Shown here: positions 1-6,370 of the stretch, piece by piece | Position numbering within the stretch: the first letter of the stretch is position 1 | Layout of the letters: each line of letters opens with the position of its first letter | Assembly: GCA_902476665.1 (NCBI GenBank) | Contig: CABSEO010000048.1 | Span: 1 to 9,406 of the forward strand | DNA length: 9,406 bases | From: an uncultured Emergencia sp. | GTDB lineage: Bacteria > Bacillota > Clostridia > Peptostreptococcales > Anaerovoracaceae | Reading direction: 5' to 3' | Made by a program: the position numbers and the translations under genes | The notes under the pieces: model-generated | Told to the model about the DNA's origin: nothing | The model's database searches: none | Seen by the model: the letters and a program-made list of their open reading frames with translations, nothing else

Positions 1-352
1 TTGTCTGCGGCATTGGTCCGTCTGTTGCTGCTACTACCAGAATTGCTCCGTCCATCTGTGCTGCACCTGTAATCATGTTCTTTACATAGTCAGCGTGGCC
101 CGGGCAGTCTACGTGTGCGTAGTGTCTGTTCGGTGTTTCATATTCTACGTGTGCTGTGGAGATTGTGATTCCTCTTTCTTTTTCTTCCGGTGCCTTGTCG
201 ATCTGATCGAATGCTACCTGTTCTCCCAGCTGATATCTCTGATACAGTGTTGTTGTGATTGCTGCTGTCAGAGTTGTTTTACCGTGGTCTACGTGACCGA
301 TTGTACCGATATTGATATGCGGTTTGGTTCTCTCAAATTTTGCTTTTGCCAT
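1..352 (-). CDS. tuf: Elongation factor Tu, N-terminal 117 codons (partial, runs off the window)
   Basis: EF-Tu is the GTPase that delivers aminoacyl-tRNA to the ribosomal A site in the cytoplasm. The visible part is the start of the GTP-binding domain. It begins [20 protein letters not shown] and has the P-loop GHVDHGKT at residues 19-26, the switch I segment RGITIS at 60-65 with the Mg-binding Thr63, and the G3 motif DCPGH at 82-86. The NKxD motif and domains 2 and 3 lie outside the window. The ATG at 352 is set by AAAGGAG at 369-363, 10 nt upstream, and by the conserved EF-Tu N-terminus. Codon choice is strongly biased (GCA, ACA, CTG, GAA), as expected for a very highly expressed gene. It lies 44 nt downstream of a tRNA-Thr gene on the same strand and has no visible promoter of its own, so it is probably read from the tRNA promoter. 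Identity is essentially certain. Confidence 0.98.
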   Translation of the reverse strand, partial: MAKAKFERTKPHINIGTIGHVDHGKTTLTAAITTTLYQRYQLGEQVAFDQIDKAPEEKERGITISTAHVEYETPNRHYAHVDCPGHADYVKNMITGAAQMDGAILVVAATDGPMPQT

Positions 353-362
353 GTTTCCGTTT

Positions 363-369
363 CTCCTTT
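363..369 (-). promoter_or_regulatory. Ribosome binding site of tuf
   Basis: The minus strand reads AAAGGAG, a strong Shine-Dalgarno match, with 10 nt to the ATG at 352. The 44 nt between tRNA-Thr and tuf (353-396) otherwise contain no hairpin with a T-run and no convincing -35/-10 pair. This supports a tuf leader produced by 3' processing of the tRNA transcript (inference). Confidence 0.85.
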
Positions 370-396
370 AATAACAAATTGCTTAAATAAATGATT

Positions 397-473
397 TGGA
401 GCTGTTGAGCAGATTCGAACTGCCGAACCTCTTCCTTACCAAGGAAGTGCTCTACCTACTGAGCTACAACAGC
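397..473 (-). tRNA. tRNA-Thr (anticodon GGT), CCA encoded
   Basis: On the minus strand the gene starts GCTGTTGTAGCTCAG at 473 and folds as a cloverleaf. The 7-bp acceptor stem is GCTGTTG/CAACAGC. The D arm is GCTC/GAGC with an 8-nt loop containing AGTAGGTA. The anticodon stem is CTTCC/GGAAG with loop TTGGTAA, giving anticodon GGT (Thr, codons ACC/ACU). The T arm is GGCAG/CTGCT with loop TTCGAAT. The discriminator base is T at 400, followed by an encoded CCA (399-397). The variable loop is 6 nt, slightly longer than the usual 5. The gene sits directly upstream of tuf, recalling the E. coli thrU-tyrU-glyT-thrT-tufB operon, where a tRNA-Thr also precedes an EF-Tu gene. The gene could be read with or without the CCA (400..473). 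Confidence 0.97.
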
Positions 474-476
474 CTG

Positions 477-950
477 TCATACAACACTGATCCTACTATA
501 TTTTTGTCCTTTTGTCAACAAGAAGAAGGCATGATTCTCAAGATATTTTTTCAAATAATCGTCAGATTCCCTTAAGAAGTGCCGCTTAAACTCAAAAATC
601 GCCACAGGCAGCCAAGAAACCGCACTGTTTACTAAAAAACCGGCAGCTTTTAAAAACCTGTCATACGTTACCGGCTCTATGAAAATCTTTTATCCCGACT
701 GCCGTTTCAGGAAATAACCGGTTAGAAAATCAGATACATGACAAAAAACGGCATCTCCTGCAGAAATATGGAAATTGCAACGACAATAACCAGGCAGCGG
801 CTTTTCACTTTTAACAGCACAATTATATATAAATGCAGTCCGAAACAGCAGTTCCACTCCATAATGCGGCCTCTTGAAGAAAAACTTCCAAATCCGCAGT
901 ATATGTTCTGCCGCCATCTGGTGACTGCGTTCCTGAACGAATAGAAATTA
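477..950 (-). pseudogene. Possible decayed ORF in an otherwise gene-free gap (low confidence)
   Basis: No intact gene is recognisable between the tRNA promoter and the GNAT terminator. One minus-strand frame is open from about 947 to the TGA at 479-477 except for a single TAA at 692-690. From the ATG at 917 this would be 146 codons. The part after the TAA (689-480, about 70 codons) looks protein-like, with stretches such as FLKAAGFLVNSAVSWLPVAI and ESDDYLKKYLENHAFFLL, but it has no ATG/GTG/TTG start near its beginning. The part before it is Cys- and aromatic-rich and less convincing. The other two minus-strand frames are also open over about 1049-826 and 987-723, the latter with a hydrophobic run (YIIVLLKV...VIVVAISIFL). 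This fits a gene broken by frameshifts, or chance stop depletion. The ATG at 917 has only a poor ribosome site. The frame overlaps the tRNA promoter. I assign no function. Confidence 0.22.
490..518 (-). promoter_or_regulatory. Sigma-A-type promoter for tRNA-Thr and tuf
   Basis: The minus strand carries a perfect -35 TTGACA (518-513), a 17-nt spacer and a -10 TAGGAT (495-490). Transcription would start near 483, about 10 nt before the mature tRNA 5' end. An A/T-rich stretch (GAAAAAATAT, about 550-541) lies upstream and could act as an UP element. The perfect -35, optimal spacing and position just ahead of a stable RNA gene make this the best promoter in the window. The start site itself is inferred. 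Confidence 0.85.
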
Positions 951-1015
951 TGAATCTGACAAACTGCATTTGATAAAAGCGTTCGTCCTTATCCTGTATG
1001 CCTTCTTTGTAATCT

Positions 1016-1040
1016 GTAAAAATCGGGAATATTTCCCGAT
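1016..1040 (-). terminator. Intrinsic terminator after the GNAT gene
   Basis: A perfect 8-bp inverted repeat (ATCGGGAA/TTCCCGAT, arms 1040-1033 and 1029-1022) with a 3-nt loop is followed on the minus strand by TTTTT (1022-1018). It begins 18 nt after the GNAT stop codon and is the only clear rho-independent terminator in the window, marking the end of the long minus-strand gene string. There is no T-run on the plus-strand side, so it is one-directional. Confidence 0.8.
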
Positions 1041-1058
1041 ATGGATTTTACGCCATGA

Positions 1059-1589
1059 TCAGACTGGGAAATTCCCACTTTCATATTCACTTTTCAGAAT
1101 GGAATAAATAATCTGATCCAGGTATCCCCGATCGGCTTTATAATTCTGACGCAGAACCCCGTCTCTGTGCATGCCCAGACTTTCATAAAGGGCAATACCA
1201 ATCACATTGTCCGGATAGACATCCAGCCAGAACCGATTAGTCTCCGTCTCTTCAAAGGCATACCGTATCAGTGCATTCATAGATTCTCTTCCATATCCGC
1301 AGCCTTTTTTTGAGATAGCAATGCGGCGAAGCTCAAAAATATGGGATTTAAAATCCAGACGAATCAGTGCATATCCAATAATATTGTTCTGTACTTCTTT
1401 CTCTGAAGACTTCTCCCTGAAGATCAGCAGCAGATGGTTGGGATCGGCAATTTCCGCTTCGTGCTCCTCATAGGTTCCGATCCACAGATAATCTCTGTTT
1501 TCCGGGTGAGACTCCAGGGCAATAATCGTTTCAATATGCTCTTTACCTGCTTCTTGGATAAAAAGTCTCTTAGTCTCTATTCCAACCAT
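1059..1589 (-). CDS. GNAT family N-acetyltransferase (RimJ/RimL-like)
   Basis: This is a 176-residue cytoplasmic protein of the Gcn5-related acetyltransferase fold, which moves an acetyl group from acetyl-CoA to an amine. The substrate cannot be read from the sequence. The N-terminal strand (IETKRLFIQEA) is typical of the RimJ/RimL subgroup. Motif A spans about 86-104 (ELRRIAISKKGCGYGRESM), with the pyrophosphate-binding loop KKGCGYG at 94-100. Motif B is about 126-142 (DVYPDNVIGIALYESLGM), containing the N...A..YESLGM pattern shared by these enzymes. The start at 1589 has a strong AAAGGAGG about 9 nt upstream. It follows sigH after an 80-nt gap with no convincing terminator, and a terminator follows it, so it is probably the last gene of the string. 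It occupies the place after sigH where Bacillus and many clostridia have rpmG-secE-nusG. The family call is firm, the substrate unknown. Confidence 0.9.
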   Translation of the reverse strand: MVGIETKRLFIQEAGKEHIETIIALESHPENRDYLWIGTYEEHEAEIADPNHLLLIFREKSSEKEVQNNIIGYALIRLDFKSHIFELRRIAISKKGCGYGRESMNALIRYAFEETETNRFWLDVYPDNVIGIALYESLGMHRDGVLRQNYKADRGYLDQIIYSILKSEYESGNFPV

Positions 1590-1669
1590 CTCGTCATCCT
1601 CCTTTTCTTCCGTAAAACTGCCCGCAGGATCTGCCTTTATACAGCTCAGTTAAAATCCTGAACCCGGGC

Positions 1670-2290
1670 TCATTCTTCCAGGAAAATCTGTATTTTTTTC
1701 TTAATTCGCTGTATAGCATTATCAACTGTCTTCGCAGAGCAGCCCATGGCCATTGCAATCTCTCTGTAATTTCTGCCTTTTAGCATCTGATTCCATATTT
1801 CATTTTCCAGATTGCTGAAAAGATTGCGTTCATTGGCTTTCAGATAGTCCACCACTTCTTTCATCAGCATCATTTCTTCCGGATCAGTATCTGCACTGTT
1901 GGCAGCCAGAAGTTCAGCAAGCACCGGTGCGTCATCATTATCCAGAGCCGAAGGAACATTCAGAGACAGGGACTCATTAAGAATCTGATGTTTCTGTCTG
2001 TTTGCCCTCTTGATAGCCGTGATGATCTGGCGGTTGATACAGACTTCCACAAAGGTTCGAAACGTCGCATTCTGCTCTTCATCAAAGTCTCGAATCGCCT
2101 TGTAGATCCCAATCATGCCTTCTTGTATCACATCCTCATTGTCGCCTCCAGCAATATAATATGACTTGGATTTATTTTTTGCCAGCTCTCTGTACTTGGA
2201 AATGAGGAACTCATAAGCTGTATTGCTGCCTTCTTGCGCCATCTTTACAATGGACTCATCAGTAAGTATATTCAGATCTTTATCTCCCAT
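1670..2290 (-). CDS. sigH: RNA polymerase sporulation sigma factor sigma-H
   Basis: Sigma-H (Spo0H) is an alternative sigma factor that directs early sporulation and stationary-phase transcription in endospore-forming Firmicutes. With the start chosen here it has 206 residues; B. subtilis SigH has 218. Region 2 contains the signature DVIQEGMIGIYKAIRDF at 53-69, followed by the -10 recognition segment INRQIITAIKRANRQKH. Region 4.2 holds a helix-turn-helix (YREIAMAMGCSAKTVDNAIQRI) near the C-terminus. The frame stays open to ATGs at 2311 and 2341 inside rlmB, but neither has a ribosome site. The ATG at 2290 has a weak purine-rich leader (AGAAGACAGAGAG) and gives the usual N-terminus. It overlaps rlmB by 11 nt, so translation is probably coupled. 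The yacP/rae1 gene that normally separates the two is missing. No separate sigma-A promoter was found upstream, although sigH often has one. Identity is strong; the exact start is uncertain. Confidence 0.93.
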   Translation of the reverse strand: MGDKDLNILTDESIVKMAQEGSNTAYEFLISKYRELAKNKSKSYYIAGGDNEDVIQEGMIGIYKAIRDFDEEQNATFRTFVEVCINRQIITAIKRANRQKHQILNESLSLNVPSALDNDDAPVLAELLAANSADTDPEEMMLMKEVVDYLKANERNLFSNLENEIWNQMLKGRNYREIAMAMGCSAKTVDNAIQRIKKKIQIFLEE

Positions 2291-3188
2291 CTCTCTGTCT
2301 TCTAACCTCATAAAGCAAAACTGCTGCCGCATTGGACGCATTCAGAGACGTAATCTGTCCCTTCATGGGCATGGATACCACAAAATCACATTTTTTCTTT
2401 ACAAGCTGACTGATTCCTGCGCCTTCGCTGCCGATGACTACAGCCAGTTTTCCACTCAGATCCTGTCTGTAGTAAGGTTCTCCGTCCATATCACAAGCGG
2501 CAATCCAGAAGCCGTCTTCTTTCAGTCGGTCAATAACCTGTCCGATATTGGCCACCTTGACACATGGCATATACTCAATGGCTCCCGCAGAAGCACGGGC
2601 TACAGTTTCTGTCAGGCCGCATGATCTCCGCTTGGGAATGATAACGCCATGAGCACCGGCACATTCCGCAGTACGCATAATAGCCCCCAGATTGTGAGGA
2701 TCTTCCAGATTATCCAGAATGACCACCAGCGGCGGTTCTCCTGCAGCCTCGGCTTTGGCATAAATTTCTTCCAGACTGCTGTACCTGTAAGCTGAAGCAA
2801 AGGCAATGACCCCCTGATTAGCTCCGCCGGCCGAAATTCTGTCCAGAACGTTTCTCTCGCTCTGATAAACAGGAATTCCTTTATCCCTTGCCATTGCAAC
2901 AATTTTAACAATGGAACCTTCTGCACTGCCGGACACCAGAATTTTTTCTATTTCTCTGCCGTTTTTCAGTGCCTCCATAACAGGGTTTCTTCCAATAATG
3001 GCATTTGCCGGCATTTCACTTTCATCAGTATGTCTTTCCACAGAATTCAGCTTTTTTGCGGAAAAATCCATTCCACTCCGTTTCGGAGCACCACCGGTTT
3101 CACCGTTCCTGCTTTTTCCGCCTCGTTCCACATATCGTTTGCCCTTGCGGGTGTTAATCTGTTCCCAGTTCCGTTTATTCTTCGCCAT
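2280..3188 (-). CDS. rlmB: 23S rRNA (guanosine(2251)-2'-O)-methyltransferase RlmB (SpoU/TrmH family)
   Basis: RlmB uses S-adenosylmethionine to 2'-O-methylate G2251 in the peptidyl-transferase P loop of 23S rRNA. The SpoU substrate-binding domain starts near residue 63 (AIIGRNPVMEAL). The trefoil-knot methylase domain has motif 1 (NLEDPHNLGAIMRTAE, 160-175, with the catalytic Arg172), motif 2 (IGSEGAGIS, 252-260) and motif 3 (SMPMKGQITSLNASNAAAVL, about 272-291). Residues 1-60 are an added hydrophilic tail rich in Lys, Arg and Gly. Total length is 302, against about 245-250 for the E. coli and B. subtilis proteins. The start at 3188 was preferred over an in-frame ATG at 3209 because AGGAGA sits 7 nt upstream of it. 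That site lies inside the end of folA, which it overlaps by 14 nt. It overlaps sigH by 11 nt. Identity as an RlmB-type enzyme is strong; the exact target guanosine is inferred from family and gene context. Confidence 0.93.
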   Translation of the reverse strand: MAKNKRNWEQINTRKGKRYVERGGKSRNGETGGAPKRSGMDFSAKKLNSVERHTDESEMPANAIIGRNPVMEALKNGREIEKILVSGSAEGSIVKIVAMARDKGIPVYQSERNVLDRISAGGANQGVIAFASAYRYSSLEEIYAKAEAAGEPPLVVILDNLEDPHNLGAIMRTAECAGAHGVIIPKRRSCGLTETVARASAGAIEYMPCVKVANIGQVIDRLKEDGFWIAACDMDGEPYYRQDLSGKLAVVIGSEGAGISQLVKKKCDFVVSMPMKGQITSLNASNAAAVLLYEVRRQRDGR

Positions 3189-3678
3189 TGCTTTTTCTCC
3201 TGTATTCAAAAAAACGGAAGCCTATGCCTTTTTCTTCCATCAATTCGCTTTCCCAGACCGGCTCAAATTCATCACTCTCATCAAGATTGACAAACCAGGT
3301 ATCGGCAGGAAATTCTCCATCGATTTTAGTAATATAGCAGGTATCACACTTTGGCAGAAAATCACGATAAACTCTGCCACCGCCGATAACAAACACCTCA
3401 TCTGTATCACAGTCCGCAAGAAGAGACTTCAGCTCCTCTTCACTGTGAGCCATGAAAAAACCTTCCGGCGCATAGTCTTTTCTTGTAGTCAGCACAATAT
3501 TTTTTCTGCCCGGCAATGGTTTTGCCCCCGGGAGACTTTCCTGGGTAAGTCTTCCCATAATCACCGTTTTACCGTAAGTTTTCTCTTTAAAAAATTTCAA
3601 ATCTCCTGAGAGATGACAGAGCAGGCCGTTCTGATAACCGATGGCCCAGTTTCTGTCCGCAGCAAGTATCAGTTTCAT
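3175..3678 (-). CDS. folA: Dihydrofolate reductase
   Basis: DHFR reduces dihydrofolate to tetrahydrofolate with NADPH in the cytoplasm, restoring the cofactor used up by ThyA. The 167 residues match normal DHFR length (about 160). Visible hallmarks are AAD..WAIG.QNGLL (6-20), the folate-binding acid Asp26, Phe30, the NADPH-binding VIMGR.T.ES (39-48), PLPGRKNIVLTT (54-65, with Arg58 for the folate glutamate tail), IGGGRVY near 98-104, and the C-terminal strand ending in FRFFEYRR. Two usually aromatic positions differ: the Trp of the E. coli PWNLPADL loop is Cys21 here (LLCHLSGDL), and the Trp of MGRxTWES is Gln46. A strong AGAGGAGG site precedes the ATG. The gene begins 11 nt after thyA ends and overlaps rlmB by 14 nt, so thyA-folA-rlmB look co-translated. 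Identity is firm. Confidence 0.96.
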   Translation of the reverse strand: MKLILAADRNWAIGYQNGLLCHLSGDLKFFKEKTYGKTVIMGRLTQESLPGAKPLPGRKNIVLTTRKDYAPEGFFMAHSEEELKSLLADCDTDEVFVIGGGRVYRDFLPKCDTCYITKIDGEFPADTWFVNLDESDEFEPVWESELMEEKGIGFRFFEYRRKSNGEE

Positions 3679-3689
3679 AGTTCCTCCTC

Positions 3690-4520
3690 TCAGACTGCAA
3701 TGGGAATATTCTTTATCTGTTCGTTTTTCTGATAGTCTTCTATGATAATATCCTCTGTGGTAAAATCGTAAAAATCCTTAATTTCCGGGTTCAGTCTGAA
3801 CTTCGGAGCAGGATACTGAGGTCTTCCAATCAGTTCTTTAATAATCGGCACATGACGATCATAGATATGAGCATCTGCTATCACATGCACCAGCTCTCCA
3901 GCCTTCAGGCCGCAGACCTGAGCCAGCATATGCACCAGTACAGAATACTGCACCACATTCCAATTATTTGCCGCCAGTATATCCTGAGAACGCTGGTTTA
4001 AAATGGCATTCAGCTTATCGCCGGTCACGTTAAAAGTCATACTGTAGGCGCATGGTTCCAGTCCCATTTCCATCAGATCAGAGAAATTATAGATATTCGT
4101 CATGATTCTTCTGGAATAAGGGGTATTTTTCAGCTGCCAGATTACATTGTCCACCTGATCCATCTCACCTTGTGCAAATCTGTACTTTACTCCAAGCTGA
4201 TAGCCATAGGCCTTTCCGATAGAACCGTTTTCGTCTGCCCATTCATCCCAGATGTGGCTCTTCAGATCCCTGATATTGTTGGATTTTTTCTGCCAGATCC
4301 ACAGCATTTCATCTACTGCCGATTTAATGGCGGTAGGACGCAGCGTCAGAGCCGGAAACTCTTCTTGCAGATTATAACGGTTGACCACACCGAAATTCTT
4401 AATGGTATAGGCCGGACTTCCGTCTTCCCATCTCGCCCGAACCTGCTGGCCTTCAGTAGAAAATCCGTTGTCCAGGATGTTCTGACACATATTTACAAAT
4501 AGTACATCTGCTTTACTCAT
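3690..4520 (-). CDS. thyA: Thymidylate synthase ThyA (divergent clostridial-type form)
   Basis: ThyA methylates dUMP to dTMP with 5,10-methylene-tetrahydrofolate and releases dihydrofolate, hence its partner folA just downstream. The 276 residues contain the phosphate-binding pair Arg137-Arg138 (TPYSRRI), the nucleophile Cys157 (LEPCAYS), the QRSxD motif at 176-180, Asn188, and His218/Tyr220 (DAHIYDRH). It departs from the E. coli pattern in several places: the His after the catalytic Cys is Ala158, the usual LGxPFN segment is LAANNWN (182-188), and the N-terminal loop lacks a plain DRTGTG motif. All the main catalytic residues remain, so an active enzyme is likely. It is not ThyX, because the RHRxxS motif is absent. 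The ATG overlaps the end of mrnC by 8 nt (ATGAGTAA), with GGGGAAG upstream. In related genomes I recall thyX in this position between mrnC and rlmB. Confidence 0.94.
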   Translation of the reverse strand: MSKADVLFVNMCQNILDNGFSTEGQQVRARWEDGSPAYTIKNFGVVNRYNLQEEFPALTLRPTAIKSAVDEMLWIWQKKSNNIRDLKSHIWDEWADENGSIGKAYGYQLGVKYRFAQGEMDQVDNVIWQLKNTPYSRRIMTNIYNFSDLMEMGLEPCAYSMTFNVTGDKLNAILNQRSQDILAANNWNVVQYSVLVHMLAQVCGLKAGELVHVIADAHIYDRHVPIIKELIGRPQYPAPKFRLNPEIKDFYDFTTEDIIIEDYQKNEQIKNIPIAV

Positions 4521-4953
4521 GATGTTCTTCCCCTGTCTTTTTTTCTTTACTCTTCTGCTGCATCATCACTTCAATTCTTTCAACAGCCTGACCGCAAATC
4601 TCCCGCAGCCTTTCTTCCTGTCCCTGCAGGTACAGAGCACCAAGCAGAGCTTCAAAAGCGGTTGCCAGTTTATATGCCACCGGACCGGCACTTCTGGCCT
4701 TAGAGACGCTCTTATGATTCCTGGCCCGCTTTACAAGCTCAGTCTCTTCCTCCGTCAGAAAATCCTTCATAAGAGACTTGACAGCCATGGCCTGACTTTC
4801 TGCCCGCACATAACGAACCGCAGCTCTATGCAGCATGTCTGCCCGGAAAAGCCCCTGCTCCATCACATGTTTCCTGACATATAGCTCATAAACGGCATCG
4901 CCCATAAAGGCGAGTGCCGTTGTATTGAGTTCTTTCCAATTTAAATTTTCCAT
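4513..4953 (-). CDS. mrnC: Mini-ribonuclease III
   Basis: Mini-III is a homodimeric RNase III-like enzyme without a double-stranded RNA-binding domain. It makes the final cuts on both ends of 23S rRNA in Firmicutes. The 146-residue protein has the expected short length and the family motifs ALAFMGDAVYELYVR (13-27, catalytic Asp19), RARNHKS (76-82) and AFEALLGALYL (99-109, catalytic Glu101). The C-terminus is a charged Lys/Glu-rich tail. Its start at 4953 is 16 nt after the cysS stop. The only Shine-Dalgarno candidates are AAGGAATAGG, more than 13 nt upstream, so initiation probably depends on coupling to cysS. It overlaps thyA by 8 nt. The order cysS-mrnC-...-rlmB is conserved in Firmicutes and supports the call. 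Confidence 0.95.
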   Translation of the reverse strand: MENLNWKELNTTALAFMGDAVYELYVRKHVMEQGLFRADMLHRAAVRYVRAESQAMAVKSLMKDFLTEEETELVKRARNHKSVSKARSAGPVAYKLATAFEALLGALYLQGQEERLREICGQAVERIEVMMQQKSKEKKTGEEHHE

Positions 4954-4969
4954 ATGCTGTTCGATACAC

Positions 4970-6370
4970 CTATTCCTTGATAATCTGCACGCCCTGTGGT
5001 GTATCCTTCAAAATAATTCCTTTTTCTTTCAGCAGATCTCTGATCTCATCGGCTCTTGCGAAATTTTTCGCTTTTCTGGCCTCCTGTCTCTCATCAACCA
5101 GCTTCTGGATCTCTTCATCTACGGAGTTATCCTCTTCAGTCTGCAAAAGCCCCAGTACATCTGCAAACTCCATCAGAGTCTCCAGAGATGCCTTCGCAAA
5201 TTCTTTTGTTGCACCGTCTTTTACAGCAGTGTTCACGGCAGTAACCAGTTCAAATACCGCGCTGATTGCGTCTGCCGTGTTCAAATCATCATCCATGGCA
5301 GAGATAAATTCGTCTCTGTATTTCTCATAGCCTGCCAGCTGTTCTTTCTCAGTGTCAGTCATATCCCCTTCATCTCCGGCGGCAATCAGATGATTCAGGT
5401 TTTCCCTGCAGTTTTCCATTCTTCCAAGGCCAGCCTTTGCCTGCTCCATCAGAGAGTCAGAGAAGTTGATAGGACTTCTGTAATGACCGGAAAGCAGGAA
5501 GAAACGCATCACTTCTCCGCTGTAGTCCTTCAGAATATCTCTTACTGTAAAGAAATTGCCTTTTGATTTGGACATTTTTTCGTTATCTATGGTAATATAG
5601 CCGTTATGCATCCAGTAATGTGCAAAAGGCACACCGTTGCAGCACTCAGACTGAGCGATTTCATTCTCGTGATGAGGAAACTGCAGATCCTGACCTCCGG
5701 CATGAATATCAATGGTTTCACCCAGATGCTTTCTGGACATGGCGGAACACTCAATGTGCCAGCCCGGTCTTCCCATGCCCCACGGAGATTCCCATGCAAT
5801 TTCATCTTCCGTTTTTCTGGCCTTCCACAAGGCAAAATCCAGAGGATCCTGCTTTACCTCTCCCACTGCGATTCTGGCGCCCGCCTCCAGATCGTCGATA
5901 TTCTGCTTAGACAGCTTTCCGTATTCAGGAAACTTCCTGGTAGAAAAGTAAACATCTCCGTCCGCCTCGTAAGCATACCCTTTTTCCACCAGCTTTGCCA
6001 CGAAATCAATAATATCCTGAATATGCTCAGAAACTTTCGGATGCACATCCGCCTTCTTCACATTGAGGGCACCGGCATCTTTAAAATACTCTTTAATGTA
6101 TTTTTCCGATACCTCCGGAGCGGTGATACCTTCCTCTCTGGCTCTGTTGATGATCTTGTCATCCACGTCAGTGAAGTTCTGTACGAATTTCACCTTATAT
6201 CCTCTGTATTCCAGATACTTTCTTAAAGTGTCAAAGACAACAAAAGGTCTGGCATTACCGATATGAAAGAAATTATATACCGTCGGGCCGCAGACGTAAA
6301 TAGACGCCTCACCTTCTTTGATCGGTACGAATTCTTCTTTTTTTCTGGTTAAAGTATTATAGATTTTCAT
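4970..6370 (-). CDS. cysS: Cysteinyl-tRNA synthetase
   Basis: CysRS is a class I synthetase that charges tRNA-Cys with cysteine using ATP. The 466 residues match the usual length. They show the N-terminal [14 protein letters not shown], the HIGN signature at 36-39, the zinc ligands Cys27 (VCGPTVYN), Cys208 ([10 protein letters not shown]), His233 and Glu237 (PHHENE), and KMSKS at 265-269. The C-terminal helical anticodon-binding part includes [15 protein letters not shown] near 430-455. An ATG 18 nt further upstream is in frame, but the start at 6370 is preferred: AAGGA lies 7 nt ahead of it and the encoded N-terminus is the conserved one. The start overlaps the end of cysE by 14 nt, so translation of the enzyme that makes the cysteine precursor and the enzyme that uses cysteine is likely coupled. 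In Bacillus the cysE-cysS unit is under T-box control; no T-box is visible in this window. Confidence 0.97.
   Translation of the reverse strand: MKIYNTLTRKKEEFVPIKEGEASIYVCGPTVYNFFHIGNARPFVVFDTLRKYLEYRGYKVKFVQNFTDVDDKIINRAREEGITAPEVSEKYIKEYFKDAGALNVKKADVHPKVSEHIQDIIDFVAKLVEKGYAYEADGDVYFSTRKFPEYGKLSKQNIDDLEAGARIAVGEVKQDPLDFALWKARKTEDEIAWESPWGMGRPGWHIECSAMSRKHLGETIDIHAGGQDLQFPHHENEIAQSECCNGVPFAHYWMHNGYITIDNEKMSKSKGNFFTVRDILKDYSGEVMRFFLLSGHYRSPINFSDSLMEQAKAGLGRMENCRENLNHLIAAGDEGDMTDTEKEQLAGYEKYRDEFISAMDDDLNTADAISAVFELVTAVNTAVKDGATKEFAKASLETLMEFADVLGLLQTEEDNSVDEEIQKLVDERQEARKAKNFARADEIRDLLKEKGIILKDTPQGVQIIKE

Noticed and set aside
95..394. A 99-codon Cys/Phe-rich plus-strand frame.
   Set aside because: It is the reverse complement of the EF-Tu N-terminus and leader, with an unnatural composition.
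641..704. Inverted CGGCAG/CTGCCG pair followed by a T-run on the minus strand as a terminator.
   Set aside because: The arms are about 50 nt apart with a bulge, so a stable terminator hairpin is unlikely.
715..724. The 10-bp palindrome TAACCGGTTA as an operator.
   Set aside because: It is a single short palindrome with no second copy or associated promoter, so chance is adequate.
738..944. A 68-codon plus-strand ORF in the gene-poor gap.
   Set aside because: It has no Shine-Dalgarno sequence and no recognisable motif, and it competes with equally open frames on the other strand.
1590..1669. A terminator or promoter between sigH and the GNAT gene.
   Set aside because: The CTGC/GCAG hairpin before TTTT has a 2-nt loop and only 4 bp. 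The CAGGAT/ATCCTG pair is short and widely spaced, and TATAAA has no -35 partner at the right distance.
1670..2341. A longer sigH starting at 2341 or 2311.
   Set aside because: Neither ATG has a ribosome site, and the extra residues (such as MRPMRQQFCF) come from rlmB codons read in another frame. The start at 2290 gives a normal sigma-H N-terminus.
2911..3609. A 232-codon plus-strand open frame.
   Set aside because: It lies wholly antisense to rlmB and folA, whose products have clear family motifs. Its translation resembles no family, and a long antisense shadow is common opposite biased codons.
5606..6226. A 206-codon plus-strand open frame, with similar ones at 4925-5566 and 6672-7232.
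   Set aside because: These are antisense to cysS, mrnC, cysE and the cyclophilin gene, have no ribosome sites, and their translations look random.
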